The notes under the pieces were generated by a model. The model did no database searches. It saw only the letters and a program-made list of their open reading frames with translations, and was not told the DNA's origin. 64,000 nucleotides of DNA. Origin: Terriglobia bacterium. GTDB lineage: Bacteria; Acidobacteriota; Terriglobia; Acidiferrales; UBA7541. Positions 17,172 through 25,133 of this stretch are shown piece after piece. The DNA lies in contig JAIQFB010000003.1 in the NCBI GenBank assembly GCA_020073485.1, forward strand, positions 1 to 64,000, written 5' to 3'. A program made the translations under genes and the position numbers. Positions within the stretch are counted from its first letter, which is position 1. Each line of letters begins with the position of its first letter.

Positions 17172-17492
17172 AGGCTATCTCAAAATTGCTCCTACCCGGC
17201 GGATACGAAAACAATCACGGAACGCATTGTCCGATGGGCAAGCATTCGGCCAGTCTCCAGCGCTGAAAGTGCCGGAGGCAGCCAGTCCAGGGCAATGCCC
17301 TAGGTCCCGGCATCCATTGATCGTGGGGCGCCCTGAAGGGGCGCGCGAGTCCTCCGCCCTTTCAGGGTGGGCGATCTCGGAAATCCAACCCCTAGGGCGT
17401 TGCCCTGGGCTAGTCACCTCCGCGCCGTTGCCGCGGCGATGTCGCCCCGTTTTCACGCTAAAGAGAAATATCGAATGGCTACTACCGATTAG
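17172..17492. other. intergenic region of about 320 bp with repeats
   Basis: No gene is supported here. The stretch is mostly made of the palindromic repeats listed at 17286-17460, followed by 32 bases before the stop codon of the DUF3467 gene. Confidence 0.6.
17286..17460. repeat. GC-rich intergenic repeat cluster (CCAGGGCAAYGCCCT type), copy 1
   Basis: The stretch contains TCCAGGGCAATGCCCTAGG, GCGCCCTGAAGGGGCGCGCG, CCGCCCTTTCAGGG, and CTAGGGCGTTGCCCTGGG, all palindromic or mutually inverted. A second cluster with the same units is at 50979-51115. Each pair can fold into strong hairpins. Confidence 0.7.
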
Positions 17493-17798
17493 CTACTGCA
17501 CAAAACCCACGTTGGGGACTGGCGTCGGCTCGGGGACTTCGCGGATGGGCCCGTATTGCGCTTCGTAGCGGCTGATATTTTCCGCGAGGGCGCGCAAAAT
17601 GCGTTTTGCGTGCGCGGGGGCCACGATCACGCTCGAGGCCAGCTTGCCCTGCGGCACATTCGGGAAAACGTAAATGAAATGCATGGTGAATTCCTCCGCG
17701 TTGTGGTGGAACATCACCAGATTGCAGAATTGCCCGACCAATTCTTTTTCGTCCGCCTTGATCTGAACCTGCACCTGCTCGCCGACTGGTTGCGCCAT
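17493..17798 (-). CDS. DUF3467 domain protein
   Basis: The 101-residue protein matches DUF3467 throughout, including FCNLVMFHHNAEEFTMHFIYV, KLASSVIVAPAHAKRILRAL and ENISRYEAQYG. Members are small cytosolic proteins found near varied genes, and their role is not established. The ATG at 17798 follows GGAGGGAAAT, a good ribosome site. It is separated from the divergent metal transporter by about 180 bases. Confidence 0.85.
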   Translation of the reverse strand: MAQPVGEQVQVQIKADEKELVGQFCNLVMFHHNAEEFTMHFIYVFPNVPQGKLASSVIVAPAHAKRILRALAENISRYEAQYGPIREVPEPTPVPNVGFVQ

Positions 17799-18011
17799 AT
17801 TTCCCTCCGATCACGGGGAATGCTCTCGGTGATCCGCTCCATTTCGACACTACCATATTCTTCGCGAGCGCGGCAGCGGCATTGCGCCGCAATTTGCCGC
17901 GGTTTTCCATTAGAAACACGGGCGTGCCGTTTTCGCGCCATTTCGGCAAGCGCGCATTGACTCGCCCGGGCATTAATGCTAGTTTATAAGAGGTCTTTAT
18001 CTAAGTTAACT

Positions 18012-19379
18012 ATGGACGTGCCCACACATTCCACCGCCTCGCGTGTCCTGGTTTCAAGCGGCGATGTGCGCCAAACGCAATTTTCCCCGTCGCTTCCCGA
18101 GTCCTACCGCAGCGTACCGATCGTGCACGGGGCTTCCTTTTTCAGAAAGATGATTGCATTCGCCGGGCCGGGCTACCTGGTGGCCGTGGGCTACATGGAT
18201 CCCGGCAACTGGGCGACCGACCTGGGCGGAGGCTCGCGGTTCGGCTACACGCTGCTCAGTGCGGTGCTCATTTCCAGCCTTATGGCCATTTTTCTGCAGG
18301 CCCTTTCCGCGAAGCTCGGCATCGCCACCGGCCGCGATCTCGCGCAGGCCTGCCGCGAACATTATTCGCGCCGCACCACGGCGTTTCTCTGGGTAGTTTG
18401 CGAACTTGCCATTGCCGCGTGCGATCTGGCGGAAGTTCTGGGGTCGGCGATCGCGCTGAAACTTTTGTTTGGTTTGCCGCTGCTGCCCGGCGTCCTGCTC
18501 ACCGGCCTCGACGTCTTGCTGGTGCTGGCCTTGCAGGGGCGAGGTTTCCGCGTTCTGGAGACACTGGTGATCACGCTGATTGCGACCATTGCCGCGTGCT
18601 TCGCCTATGAAATATTCTTTGCGCGCCCGCTGTGGCTGGAGGCTGCTCGCGGTTTCATGCCCACGATGGAAATCCTGCGGAATCGCGAAATGCTTTACCT
18701 GGCGATCGGCATTCTCGGCGCCACGGTGATGCCGCATAATTTGTACCTTCACTCCAGCATTGTCCAGACGCGGGCGTTCACCCAGACCGAAGGCGGAAAG
18801 CGGGAAGCGATCCGCTTTGCCACGCTGGATTCCACGTTGGCGCTCGGTTTTTCTCTTTTTATCAACGCGGCGATTCTAGTGTTGGGAGCGGCGGCGTTTC
18901 ACACCCGCGGCATGACGGGCGTGGCGGACATCAGCCAGGCCTATCAACTGCTGACCCCGGTGCTGGGCGTGAGCTTCGCCAGCGTGCTGTTTGCCGCTGC
19001 GTTGCTGTGTTCCGGGCAGAATTCCACGCTCACCGGGACGCTGGCCGGCCAGATTGTCATGGAAGGATTTTTGCACTGGCGGATGAAGCCCTGGCTGCGG
19101 CGGCTCATCACCCGGTCGCTGGCAATCATTCCCGCTGCAATCGTGATTGGCGTGATGGGAGAGGGGCACGTCACCGCGCTGCTTATCCTGAGCCAGGTGA
19201 TCTTGAGTTTTCAGCTTCCATTTGCCGTCGTGCCCTTGATTCAATTTACCGGCGACCGCGGAAAAATGGGCGAATTCGTGAACAGCCGGCTGACCTCGAT
19301 TTTCGGCTGGGCCATGGCCGCGGCCATCATCGTGCTGAACGCCGCGCTGCTCTGGCTTACCTTTGGCGGGAAGATTTAG
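18012..19379 (+). CDS. mntH: Nramp-family divalent metal transporter (MntH-like)
   Basis: The protein has about 455 residues and 11 predicted membrane helices. The diagnostic Nramp motifs are present: MDPGNWATDLGGGSRFG in TM1 and MPHNLYLHSSI in TM6, with metal-binding Asp, Asn and Met residues conserved. These transporters import Mn2+ or Fe2+ with protons across the inner membrane. The start is uncertain: ATG at 18012 gives a cytosolic tail of about 50 residues before TM1, while ATG at 17976 adds 12 more. No ribosome site favours either. The upstream sequence contains AAGAGGTCTT but no convincing MntR or Fur box. Confidence 0.9.
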   Translation: MDVPTHSTASRVLVSSGDVRQTQFSPSLPESYRSVPIVHGASFFRKMIAFAGPGYLVAVGYMDPGNWATDLGGGSRFGYTLLSAVLISSLMAIFLQALSAKLGIATGRDLAQACREHYSRRTTAFLWVVCELAIAACDLAEVLGSAIALKLLFGLPLLPGVLLTGLDVLLVLALQGRGFRVLETLVITLIATIAACFAYEIFFARPLWLEAARGFMPTMEILRNREMLYLAIGILGATVMPHNLYLHSSIVQTRAFTQTEGGKREAIRFATLDSTLALGFSLFINAAILVLGAAAFHTRGMTGVADISQAYQLLTPVLGVSFASVLFAAALLCSGQNSTLTGTLAGQIVMEGFLHWRMKPWLRRLITRSLAIIPAAIVIGVMGEGHVTALLILSQVILSFQLPFAVVPLIQFTGDRGKMGEFVNSRLTSIFGWAMAAAIIVLNAALLWLTFGGKI

Positions 19380-19532
19380 CGGGGCGAACTTATTTTTGCG
19401 GCACCCGCGCCGCAAAACCCTCGTGACGCGTCGGGCATCCAATTACTGGCCTGGATTTACAGGTGAAAATCAGCCTTTCTTATGGCAAAATTTAGTGCCT
19501 CAAAAAATTTCTCACTCAACGGAGCCATCGGA

Positions 19533-19985
19533 ATGATGGGACGAAATAAGGGAACTTCGCTACGGATTGCTCGCACGTTCGGAATCTTCGCGGTTTTTGC
19601 AGGCCTGGCATTGGCCGGAGGGCGCGTCGCGGCCGATGACGCCCCGAAACCCTGGGTCGCTCCCGATGACGCACGGAAGGTGAAAAACCCCATTCCCGCG
19701 ACGCCGGAAAATCTGGCTGCCGCCGAAACGCTGTTCATGGACAATTGCCAGCTTTGCCACGGCGAGAAGGGCATGGGAGACGGCCCCGGCGCCAAGACCA
19801 TCAAGGTGAAACCCGCGAACTTCACCGACAAGCAGTTGATGAGCACCGAGACCGACGGCTCGCTGTTCTGGAAAATGTCCACTGGCCGTGGCCCCATGCC
19901 GCCCTGGAAGGACGATCTGACCGAGAAGGAACGCTGGCAGCTCGTCAACTACATTCGCAAACTGGGCAAAGACGCAGCGAAGTAA
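19533..19985 (+). CDS. periplasmic monoheme cytochrome c
   Basis: The 150-residue product has a signal peptide (RTFGIFAVFAGLALAGGRVA) and one heme-attachment motif CQLCH (C72, C75, H76), with a candidate axial Met in GPMPPW. This is the class I cytochrome c fold and is expected to carry electrons in the periplasm. ATG 19533 begins a double ATG (19533/19536) preceded by GGAGCC; the frame extends back to 19482. It stands alone between the metal transporter and the convergent peroxiredoxin gene. Confidence 0.87.
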   Translation: MMGRNKGTSLRIARTFGIFAVFAGLALAGGRVAADDAPKPWVAPDDARKVKNPIPATPENLAAAETLFMDNCQLCHGEKGMGDGPGAKTIKVKPANFTDKQLMSTETDGSLFWKMSTGRGPMPPWKDDLTEKERWQLVNYIRKLGKDAAK

Positions 19986-20079
19986 TTCCAAAAGTAAAGG
20001 GCGCGGCGCCCGATTCTATTGTCGTGATCGGCCGCCGCGCCCAGATTGCTCCTTAACTTCCTTTACGTCCTCTATTTCC

Positions 20080-20541
20080 TTACTTCACTGCCGCCAGCGC
20101 CTGCGCCACCTCATTCATATCCGGCACAACGGGAATATCGTAATTCTTGAACCAGGCAATTTTCCCCGCTTTGTTGATGATGGCGATCGCGCGTCCGGTG
20201 ATGCCTTTTTCCGACAGGTACATGCCGAATTTATCGGCCACGGCGCCCTTCGGGTGAAAATCGGCCAGCAGCGGGTAGCTGATGCCCATTTTTTCGGCGA
20301 ACGCTTTGTGCGCCCAGACGCTATCGACGCTCAGGCCGAGGACTTGCGCGTCCAGCTTCTCGAATTGCTTCAGGTCGTTCACGAAGCAGGCGTGTTCATT
20401 GGTGCAGATGGGGCTGAAGTCGAGCGGGTAAAACATCAGGACGACATTGCGCTTGCCGGCAAAATCTGTAAGCTTGATTTCTTTTTGCGACTGGTCCTTC
20501 AGCGTGAAGTCGGGAGCAGTTTGTCCAACGGCGATGGGCAT
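20080..20541 (-). CDS. peroxiredoxin (AhpC/TSA, Bcp/AhpE-like)
   Basis: The 153-residue thioredoxin-fold protein has the peroxidatic site YPLDFSPICTNEH, with Cys46 and Thr and Arg-type surroundings. A second Cys (C52) lies on the same helix, as in one-domain 2-Cys (PrxQ-like) enzymes, although the spacing (C-x5-C) differs from the common C-x4-C. It reduces hydrogen peroxide and alkyl hydroperoxides with a thiol partner. The start ATG at 20541 has AGGAGG-like sequence upstream (GGAGGC). No thioredoxin is adjacent. Confidence 0.88.
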   Translation of the reverse strand: MPIAVGQTAPDFTLKDQSQKEIKLTDFAGKRNVVLMFYPLDFSPICTNEHACFVNDLKQFEKLDAQVLGLSVDSVWAHKAFAEKMGISYPLLADFHPKGAVADKFGMYLSEKGITGRAIAIINKAGKIAWFKNYDIPVVPDMNEVAQALAAVK

Positions 20542-20678
20542 GAAGCCTCCTGGGATGATTTGTGATAAGTGCGGGAATTTCTTCCGTGCTGAGCGCCTTG
20601 AATCGACCGGCGCAATATGCCCGCGGAATTATGATAACGGATTTTACCGAGCGAAGAAGTGCATTCTAAGAGGGCTAC

Positions 20679-20716
20679 CCTTCCTGCGTCAGGGCAAGCC
20701 TTCCTGCGTCAGGGCA
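20679..20716. repeat. tandem duplication of an 18-bp unit (period 20)
   Basis: CCTTCCTGCGTCAGGGCA occurs at 20679-20696 and again at 20699-20716, just upstream of the gene starting at 20731. It looks like a short slippage duplication in the leader. Confidence 0.8.
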
Positions 20717-20730
20717 GGCAGGTAGAGCCC

Positions 20731-21381
20731 ATGCACGCAATCTGGTACCATCCCCGCGACATGGCGCGTCTGGCACTGGACCAAGCGTATCCCGGAATTT
20801 CCTTCCGCCCGCGTTCGCGCAGCTGGCTGGCGCGGCTGATGCGCTGGCCCGCCGAATGCATCCACCTGGAAGCGGGGCACTCGTGGATGGCCACGTTCAT
20901 TCCCGATACGCTGTACCTGCGCGGCAAACCTTCTCCGCGCCGCGTCGATGCGCGCCCGGAAGTGTCCATCTGCCTGGAATGCCTGACCGGCGTGCTCGAG
21001 CCGGAAGTTGCGGCATATGCCGGCCGCGCCGTCGCCTTCGAGCCGGACGGCGAGAGCTTTACGCAATATTTTTTTGTCGGCAGCGAGGATTTCGCGGCCG
21101 CTGGCTTGCGCCCCGAGGTGGCCGCGGCGATCGAAAAGCGCGCGAACGAAATCAACGGGGCATGCAGCGAGTGCGGCGCTGCCGCCACGTGGCTCTGGAT
21201 CTCCCGGCGCGAAGTATCCAGCCTCGACCAGACCGAGCGCATCGAAAATTCTTCCGGCGCGCTGTTTTGCGCGCGGCACGGCGCCGCGAAATTATGCGAC
21301 GCGCTTGGCAAGGTGACGGAAGCGAATTTGTTTTATGTCAACGCGCCGTACGGAGATTCCGGCGCGTACCTGTGGATCTGA
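20731..21381 (+). CDS. cysteine-motif hypothetical protein
   Basis: The 216-residue protein has no signal peptide. It carries CxxC pairs (CLECL, CSECG) and CARH, which could bind zinc as a ribbon-like module. The rest (for example HLEAGHSWMATFIPDTLYL) is not recognisable. ATG 20731 was chosen because the upstream frame consists of the tandem repeat. Its stop is 4 bases before the start of the next gene, so the two are probably co-translated, and a CPXCG-type protein follows. A role in metal or nucleic acid binding is only a guess. Confidence 0.65.
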   Translation: MHAIWYHPRDMARLALDQAYPGISFRPRSRSWLARLMRWPAECIHLEAGHSWMATFIPDTLYLRGKPSPRRVDARPEVSICLECLTGVLEPEVAAYAGRAVAFEPDGESFTQYFFVGSEDFAAAGLRPEVAAAIEKRANEINGACSECGAAATWLWISRREVSSLDQTERIENSSGALFCARHGAAKLCDALGKVTEANLFYVNAPYGDSGAYLWI

Positions 21382-21385
21382 CGCC

Positions 21386-21628
21386 ATGACCTTGCGCCAA
21401 ATCGTCGAAAAATACTTGGCCATCGCCGGCGGCTTTGGATTTCTCGCGGCGCTCGCGGATTTCGGCTTGGAGCGCAGCGAAGTCGAGCGCATCTTCGGCG
21501 CATTCGACGAGGACTACCACATCAGCCGCTACCTTCATTTTTCGCAGGTGTCCGGGCAGGCCTATGCCATCAACGGGTTCGACCAGACGCACGTCACGAT
21601 TGACTTCGAGATCGAATCCATTCTCTAA
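21386..21628 (+). CDS. small hypothetical protein
   Basis: The 80-residue product (MTLRQIVEKYLAIAGGFGFL...) has no recognised domain. It is predicted to be soluble, with an alpha-beta pattern (helical first half; YAINGFDQTHVTIDF at the end). The ATG lies 4 bases after the preceding stop codon, which supports co-translation with the cysteine-motif gene. Confidence 0.6.
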   Translation: MTLRQIVEKYLAIAGGFGFLAALADFGLERSEVERIFGAFDEDYHISRYLHFSQVSGQAYAINGFDQTHVTIDFEIESIL

Positions 21629-21654
21629 GACGGGGTGAGCGAGGCTTATTCCAC

Positions 21655-21831
21655 GTGGAACATTTTTTCGATTGTCCGTATTGCGGGCAACAGATTTCGA
21701 TGGTCCTGGATCTTTCGGTCCGGCGGCAAATTTATATTGAAGACTGCGAGGTTTGCTGCAAACCCATCGAGGTCGATTGCAGCGTGGAAGACGGCGAGAT
21801 CGCCGCCTTCCACGCCAAAACCCTGGAATAA
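21655..21831 (+). CDS. CPXCG-motif cysteine-rich protein
   Basis: The 58-residue protein begins MEHFFDCPYCGQQISMVLDL (GTG start) and continues with ECVCCK-like wording, DCEVCCKPIEVDCSV. This is the CPXCG cysteine-rich protein family, a compact zinc-binding protein of unknown role found in many Proteobacteria and Acidobacteria. GAGCGAGG lies about 11 bases upstream of the GTG. It follows the previous small gene by 26 bases and seems to be the third gene of one transcription unit. The stop TAA is at 21829-21831, just before the convergent NHL gene. Confidence 0.82.
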   Translation: MEHFFDCPYCGQQISMVLDLSVRRQIYIEDCEVCCKPIEVDCSVEDGEIAAFHAKTLE

Positions 21832-21838
21832 ATCCGAG

Positions 21839-23119
21839 CTAAACGGGCTTGACCGCCGGGCCGATCAGCATGGCCGGGTTCGCGCCCTTCCGGGGCATGA
21901 ATTTCTGTGCTCGCCCGTTGTCCACTTCCGCGACGTACAGATTTCCGTCCTGGTCGACGTCCATTCCATGCACGCCCCAGAATCCGCCCGGAAAATCTCC
22001 GAACGTGCCGAAGGCGTACAGGAAGTTGCCCTCCAGGTCGTACTTGATCATTTTGTTGGTGCCGCGATCGAAGAGCCAGAGATGGCGGTCGGCGGCGGCG
22101 AGGTGCAGGCAGTGGACGTCGGAAGGCGGATCGCCCACTTTCCACATGTTGACGAATTTTCCGTTGACGTCGAACACCTGCACACGGTGGTTGTACCGGT
22201 CGTTGACGAACACGCGGCCGCTGGGAACGTCCACGGCAACACCGTGCACGCCGTTGATGTAGCCGGGACGCGTCTCGTTTGGAGGCGTGCCCTTTTGGCC
22301 GAATTCGCCGATGAATTTGCCGTCTTTGTCGAACTTCGCGACGCGCGTGCCGGTGTATCCGTCGGCCACGAACATGGTGCTGTCGGGCAGCCAGGCGAGA
22401 TACGTCGGCCGGGAGAAGTGCGTGGCGTCGGCGCCGGATACATTGGGCGTGCCGAGCGTCTGCAGCAGCTTCTTCATGTCATGCGAGAATTTGAAGATGG
22501 CGTGGCGGTAGTCGTCCACCAGCCAGACGTTTTTGTCCTTGTCATACGGGTTGATGTAAATCGCATGAGGCCGGCGCAGCATGCTGTCCCACTCAGGCCA
22601 GGTTTCCTTGATTTCTCCTTTGGCGTTCACGCCGACGATGCAATGCTGCCAGCGCCAGTCGACATTTTCGGTTCCGCGGTTCGGGCCGTCGAGCTGTCCC
22701 GGAGGGCTTGCCGACGTGGCGTCGCGCCACGGCAGGCGGCCGATGGGAAAGCCGAGGCTCGGCCCTAGTTGGGGAAGGTCAATTTCCTTCGGGCGTTTGA
22801 TGTTCGGCAGTTCGCCGCGCTGCAGGATGAAGACGCGGTCGGGGCTCTCGGCGAAAACTCCTTCGCCTGATCCCCAGGTCCACGCCTCGTTTCCCGGCAA
22901 ACCCGACAAGGGCTGCGGCCAATTCGGGTCCACATCGTAGGCCCCGAAGACGTCCTGAACGCCCTTCTGCCCCGGGATGGCGGCGAAGGAGGTTTCCGGT
23001 TTCGCCTGCGCTTGGGCCGTGGCGGGCGAAGCAATTAGCCCGGAAACTGCGGGAATCGCCGCCGAGGCCAGGCCGCACTTGATCAAATCTCTTCTGCTTA
23101 CTTTTGAATTTGAACTCAT
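21839..23119 (-). CDS. Tat-exported NHL/beta-propeller protein, peptidylamidoglycolate-lyase-like
   Basis: The 426-residue protein begins with a twin-arginine signal (VSRRDLIKCGLASAAIPAV). The rest is built of NHL-type repeats, recognisable in YTGTRVAKFDKDGKFIGEFG and YNHRVQVFDVNGKFVNMWKVG. NHL beta-propellers in this context occur in copper- or calcium-binding lyases of the peptidyl-alpha-hydroxyglycine alpha-amidating type; catalytic residues cannot be assigned from the sequence alone. Export through Tat implies folding in the cytoplasm, possibly with a cofactor. AAGGAGTCC precedes its ATG. It is convergent with the CPXCG gene. Confidence 0.8.
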   Translation of the reverse strand: MSSNSKVSRRDLIKCGLASAAIPAVSGLIASPATAQAQAKPETSFAAIPGQKGVQDVFGAYDVDPNWPQPLSGLPGNEAWTWGSGEGVFAESPDRVFILQRGELPNIKRPKEIDLPQLGPSLGFPIGRLPWRDATSASPPGQLDGPNRGTENVDWRWQHCIVGVNAKGEIKETWPEWDSMLRRPHAIYINPYDKDKNVWLVDDYRHAIFKFSHDMKKLLQTLGTPNVSGADATHFSRPTYLAWLPDSTMFVADGYTGTRVAKFDKDGKFIGEFGQKGTPPNETRPGYINGVHGVAVDVPSGRVFVNDRYNHRVQVFDVNGKFVNMWKVGDPPSDVHCLHLAAADRHLWLFDRGTNKMIKYDLEGNFLYAFGTFGDFPGGFWGVHGMDVDQDGNLYVAEVDNGRAQKFMPRKGANPAMLIGPAVKPV

Positions 23120-23520
23120 GCTCTTGGACTCCTTGTTGAATACAATCCAGGTGAATGGGATTTCCGATAGGGGCCGCTCGTGCGCGCATCGTACGCTTGT
23201 CCTGTCCGGGGCGCAACGACTTTGCCAATTTGGCAGACGTGCACGGGGGGCTCACAGGTTTCTGGCGGCTGACTCCAGGCAAACGCGTTTTTCAGACTGC
23301 GAAAAAAAGATTATTACGTGTCATTCCGAGCACAGCGAGGAATCCCTCTTCGGTTTTGATCCAAGAAAAGAGGGATTCCTCACCCGCAGGAGCGGGTTCG
23401 GAATGATGGTCGTTTAGTTCTTCCGAAACCCATCGAAGAAACCTGGTCAATTCCCCACAACGAGAAGAAATAACGTGCAGATATGTGCTCGTGAGACCTT
23501 GACTGCGAGCAGATCGCGCG
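23120..23520. other. intergenic region of about 400 bp
   Basis: No gene is supported. It contains the degenerate inverted repeat at 23321-23406; the remainder is presumably the promoter of the NHL gene and the 3' region of the lectin-LssY gene. Confidence 0.6.
23321..23406. repeat. inverted repeat of the TCATTCCGAG...CTCGGAATGA family, degenerate copy
   Basis: Left arm TCATTCCGAGCACAGCGAGG and AATCCCTCTT pair with AAGAGGGATTCCTCACCCGC and GGTTCGGAATGA with several mismatches. The same family, with perfect pairing, is at 43803-43880. Confidence 0.75.
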
Positions 23521-24753
23521 CTAGTTCGCCGCGCTGGCCGTGTCCTTGAGGACGAGGATGAGGATGCGGCCGTCGGAATGAAATTCGCCGCCGGTAGCCG
23601 TCTTGGCCGTGGTGAGCGCGTTGGGCGGGGCGATGTGCGTACGCTGAACGACGAGACCCGTGCCCGAAAGAGTGTCATTCACATATTCGCGCTCGCCGTC
23701 GATGGCCGGATCGATTTTGTGGGTGAGGCCGTTGTTGCGCTGGTCGCGCTCGAAGCCGATGTCATGCGTGGCGGCGATGCACCAGACGGGGCGCCCGGCC
23801 GCTTCGTACGGAGATTTCCAGGCGCGGAGATGGTTGCGCGATTCGACCACTTTCACGGGCTCGGCATGCGCGAAGCCGTAGTCCTGCGGCCGGTCGAAAA
23901 GAAAGAGCTGGCTCATGGGCATGGTCAGGTAGGCCTCTTTGGAAAACGTGGCCAGCGCGCCGTTCAGAATGGTGCCGCTCACCGAGCGATCCACCTGCAC
24001 CCAACCGGCGGCTTTGAATACTGCGGTCACGTCGTCCTGCGATCCGATGAGAAGAATGTTGACCATATCGCCGGGATTGCCGGAAGGATCCGAGACGCGG
24101 CGCGGAATTTTTCCGAGCAGATCAGACGTTACGCTGCTGACAGGAGTATCCGGCAGAAACGGCGCGCTCGCCGAGCCCGCGCCGGCGTTAAGGACCGCGA
24201 TGGTGACATGAAACGAGCCCTGCGCGGTGGCGGCTTCGCGCATGCCCTGATTGATGCCCAGAAAAAGCCGGCCGGGCGCGGGAATGTCCGACTTCTGGGA
24301 CTGGCCGATGGCGAAGGGCTGGGCGCCGTCGCTGGAGCCGACGCGCCCGATCAGCGCTCCGTGTCCTGAATTTGCGACAGGATATTGATGGACCAGGTCG
24401 CGCCATCCACGGGGGAGACCTGCGGCGCCGAAGGATTGTGATTTCGACTGTCCTTGCGAATCGGTGGAAGGATACGAGGCCGTGCCGCTGGCCGTGAACT
24501 GGATCTGCGCGCCCGCGAGCAGGTCGATCTTCGTATCCAGCCACATGGTCGTGGCGGGGACGTCCAATTCGTAGGTCTTTCCGGCGGCTGCGGTGGCGCC
24601 GGGAGCCGTGGCCGTTGCGCTCGTCGCCGCCGGGCTTGCGGCCGGAGCCGCGGGGCTCGCCCCCCAGTTCGTCTGTGCGCGCAGGGAATGGGAGAAAGCC
24701 AGGAGGCACAAGATTGCGGCTGCTGAGAAAAGGATTCGGCAGGGCCTGTCCAC
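23521..24753 (-). CDS. exported LecA-like lectin domain plus LssY C-terminal domain protein
   Basis: The 410-residue product has an export signal (LFSAAAILCLLAFSHSLRAQ), an Ala/Pro/Thr linker, then a beta domain from about residue 58 (YELDVPATTMWLDTKIDLLA) resembling PA-I galactophilic lectin. The C-terminal part (about residues 215-380) matches the LssY C-terminal domain, with DMVNILLIGSQDDVTAVFKA and WCIAATHDIGFERDQRNNGL. The LssY domain is usually at the cytoplasmic or periplasmic end of PAP2-type proteins; here it is exported without PAP2. A carbohydrate-linked envelope role is inferred. The minus-strand ATG at 24753 is unambiguous. Confidence 0.75.
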   Translation of the reverse strand: MDRPCRILFSAAAILCLLAFSHSLRAQTNWGASPAAPAASPAATSATATAPGATAAAGKTYELDVPATTMWLDTKIDLLAGAQIQFTASGTASYPSTDSQGQSKSQSFGAAGLPRGWRDLVHQYPVANSGHGALIGRVGSSDGAQPFAIGQSQKSDIPAPGRLFLGINQGMREAATAQGSFHVTIAVLNAGAGSASAPFLPDTPVSSVTSDLLGKIPRRVSDPSGNPGDMVNILLIGSQDDVTAVFKAAGWVQVDRSVSGTILNGALATFSKEAYLTMPMSQLFLFDRPQDYGFAHAEPVKVVESRNHLRAWKSPYEAAGRPVWCIAATHDIGFERDQRNNGLTHKIDPAIDGEREYVNDTLSGTGLVVQRTHIAPPNALTTAKTATGGEFHSDGRILILVLKDTASAAN

Positions 24754-25133
24754 GATGCACCTCGAATTAGAAAAATATAATTCAGCGAAGGCCGTTGTTC
24801 AACTGGGAGAAATGCGAGGGCCCCGGCGGTGCGTTCTTCCGAGTTTGCCTAGCTCCGTTTGCCGCCGTGCGATCAGCCTCTCAGACACCGCTCCAACACT
24901 GCCCGATTCCACACATTTTCCGGGATGAATGATGCAAAGCCTCAAAGCAAAACGGTACACATACGCTTCCGAAGTGTCCTAAACTTCTGGACAGTGCCGA
25001 GGTTTGCGTGTATATCTACGCACAATGATTTGTGCGTGTCCTTGATATAGAGTGCGCGGAGACTGTCGTACTTGAAGTACATCAAGCCGAGTGGTCCGAG
25101 GTGAGTCTTACCATATTCAAAGGAGATGTACTA
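24754..25133. other. intergenic region of about 380 bp upstream of the TonB receptor
   Basis: No gene is supported. The last 130 bases are A/T-richer than the flanks and probably hold the receptor promoter, but no clear motif or operator was identified. The sequence AAGGAGATGTACTA just before 25134 is the ribosome site of the receptor. Confidence 0.6.

Noticed and set aside
17980-17996. Possible MntR or Fur box before the Nramp gene (AAGAGGTCTT)
   Set aside because: The palindrome is only 4 bp per arm and does not match either consensus.
20679-20716. Short direct repeats considered as a CRISPR start
   Set aside because: There are only two copies with a 2-base spacer and no further array or cas gene in the window.
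21635-22768. A 377-codon plus-strand open frame
   Set aside because: It overlaps the CPXCG gene in a different frame and the NHL gene antisense, both of which are well supported.
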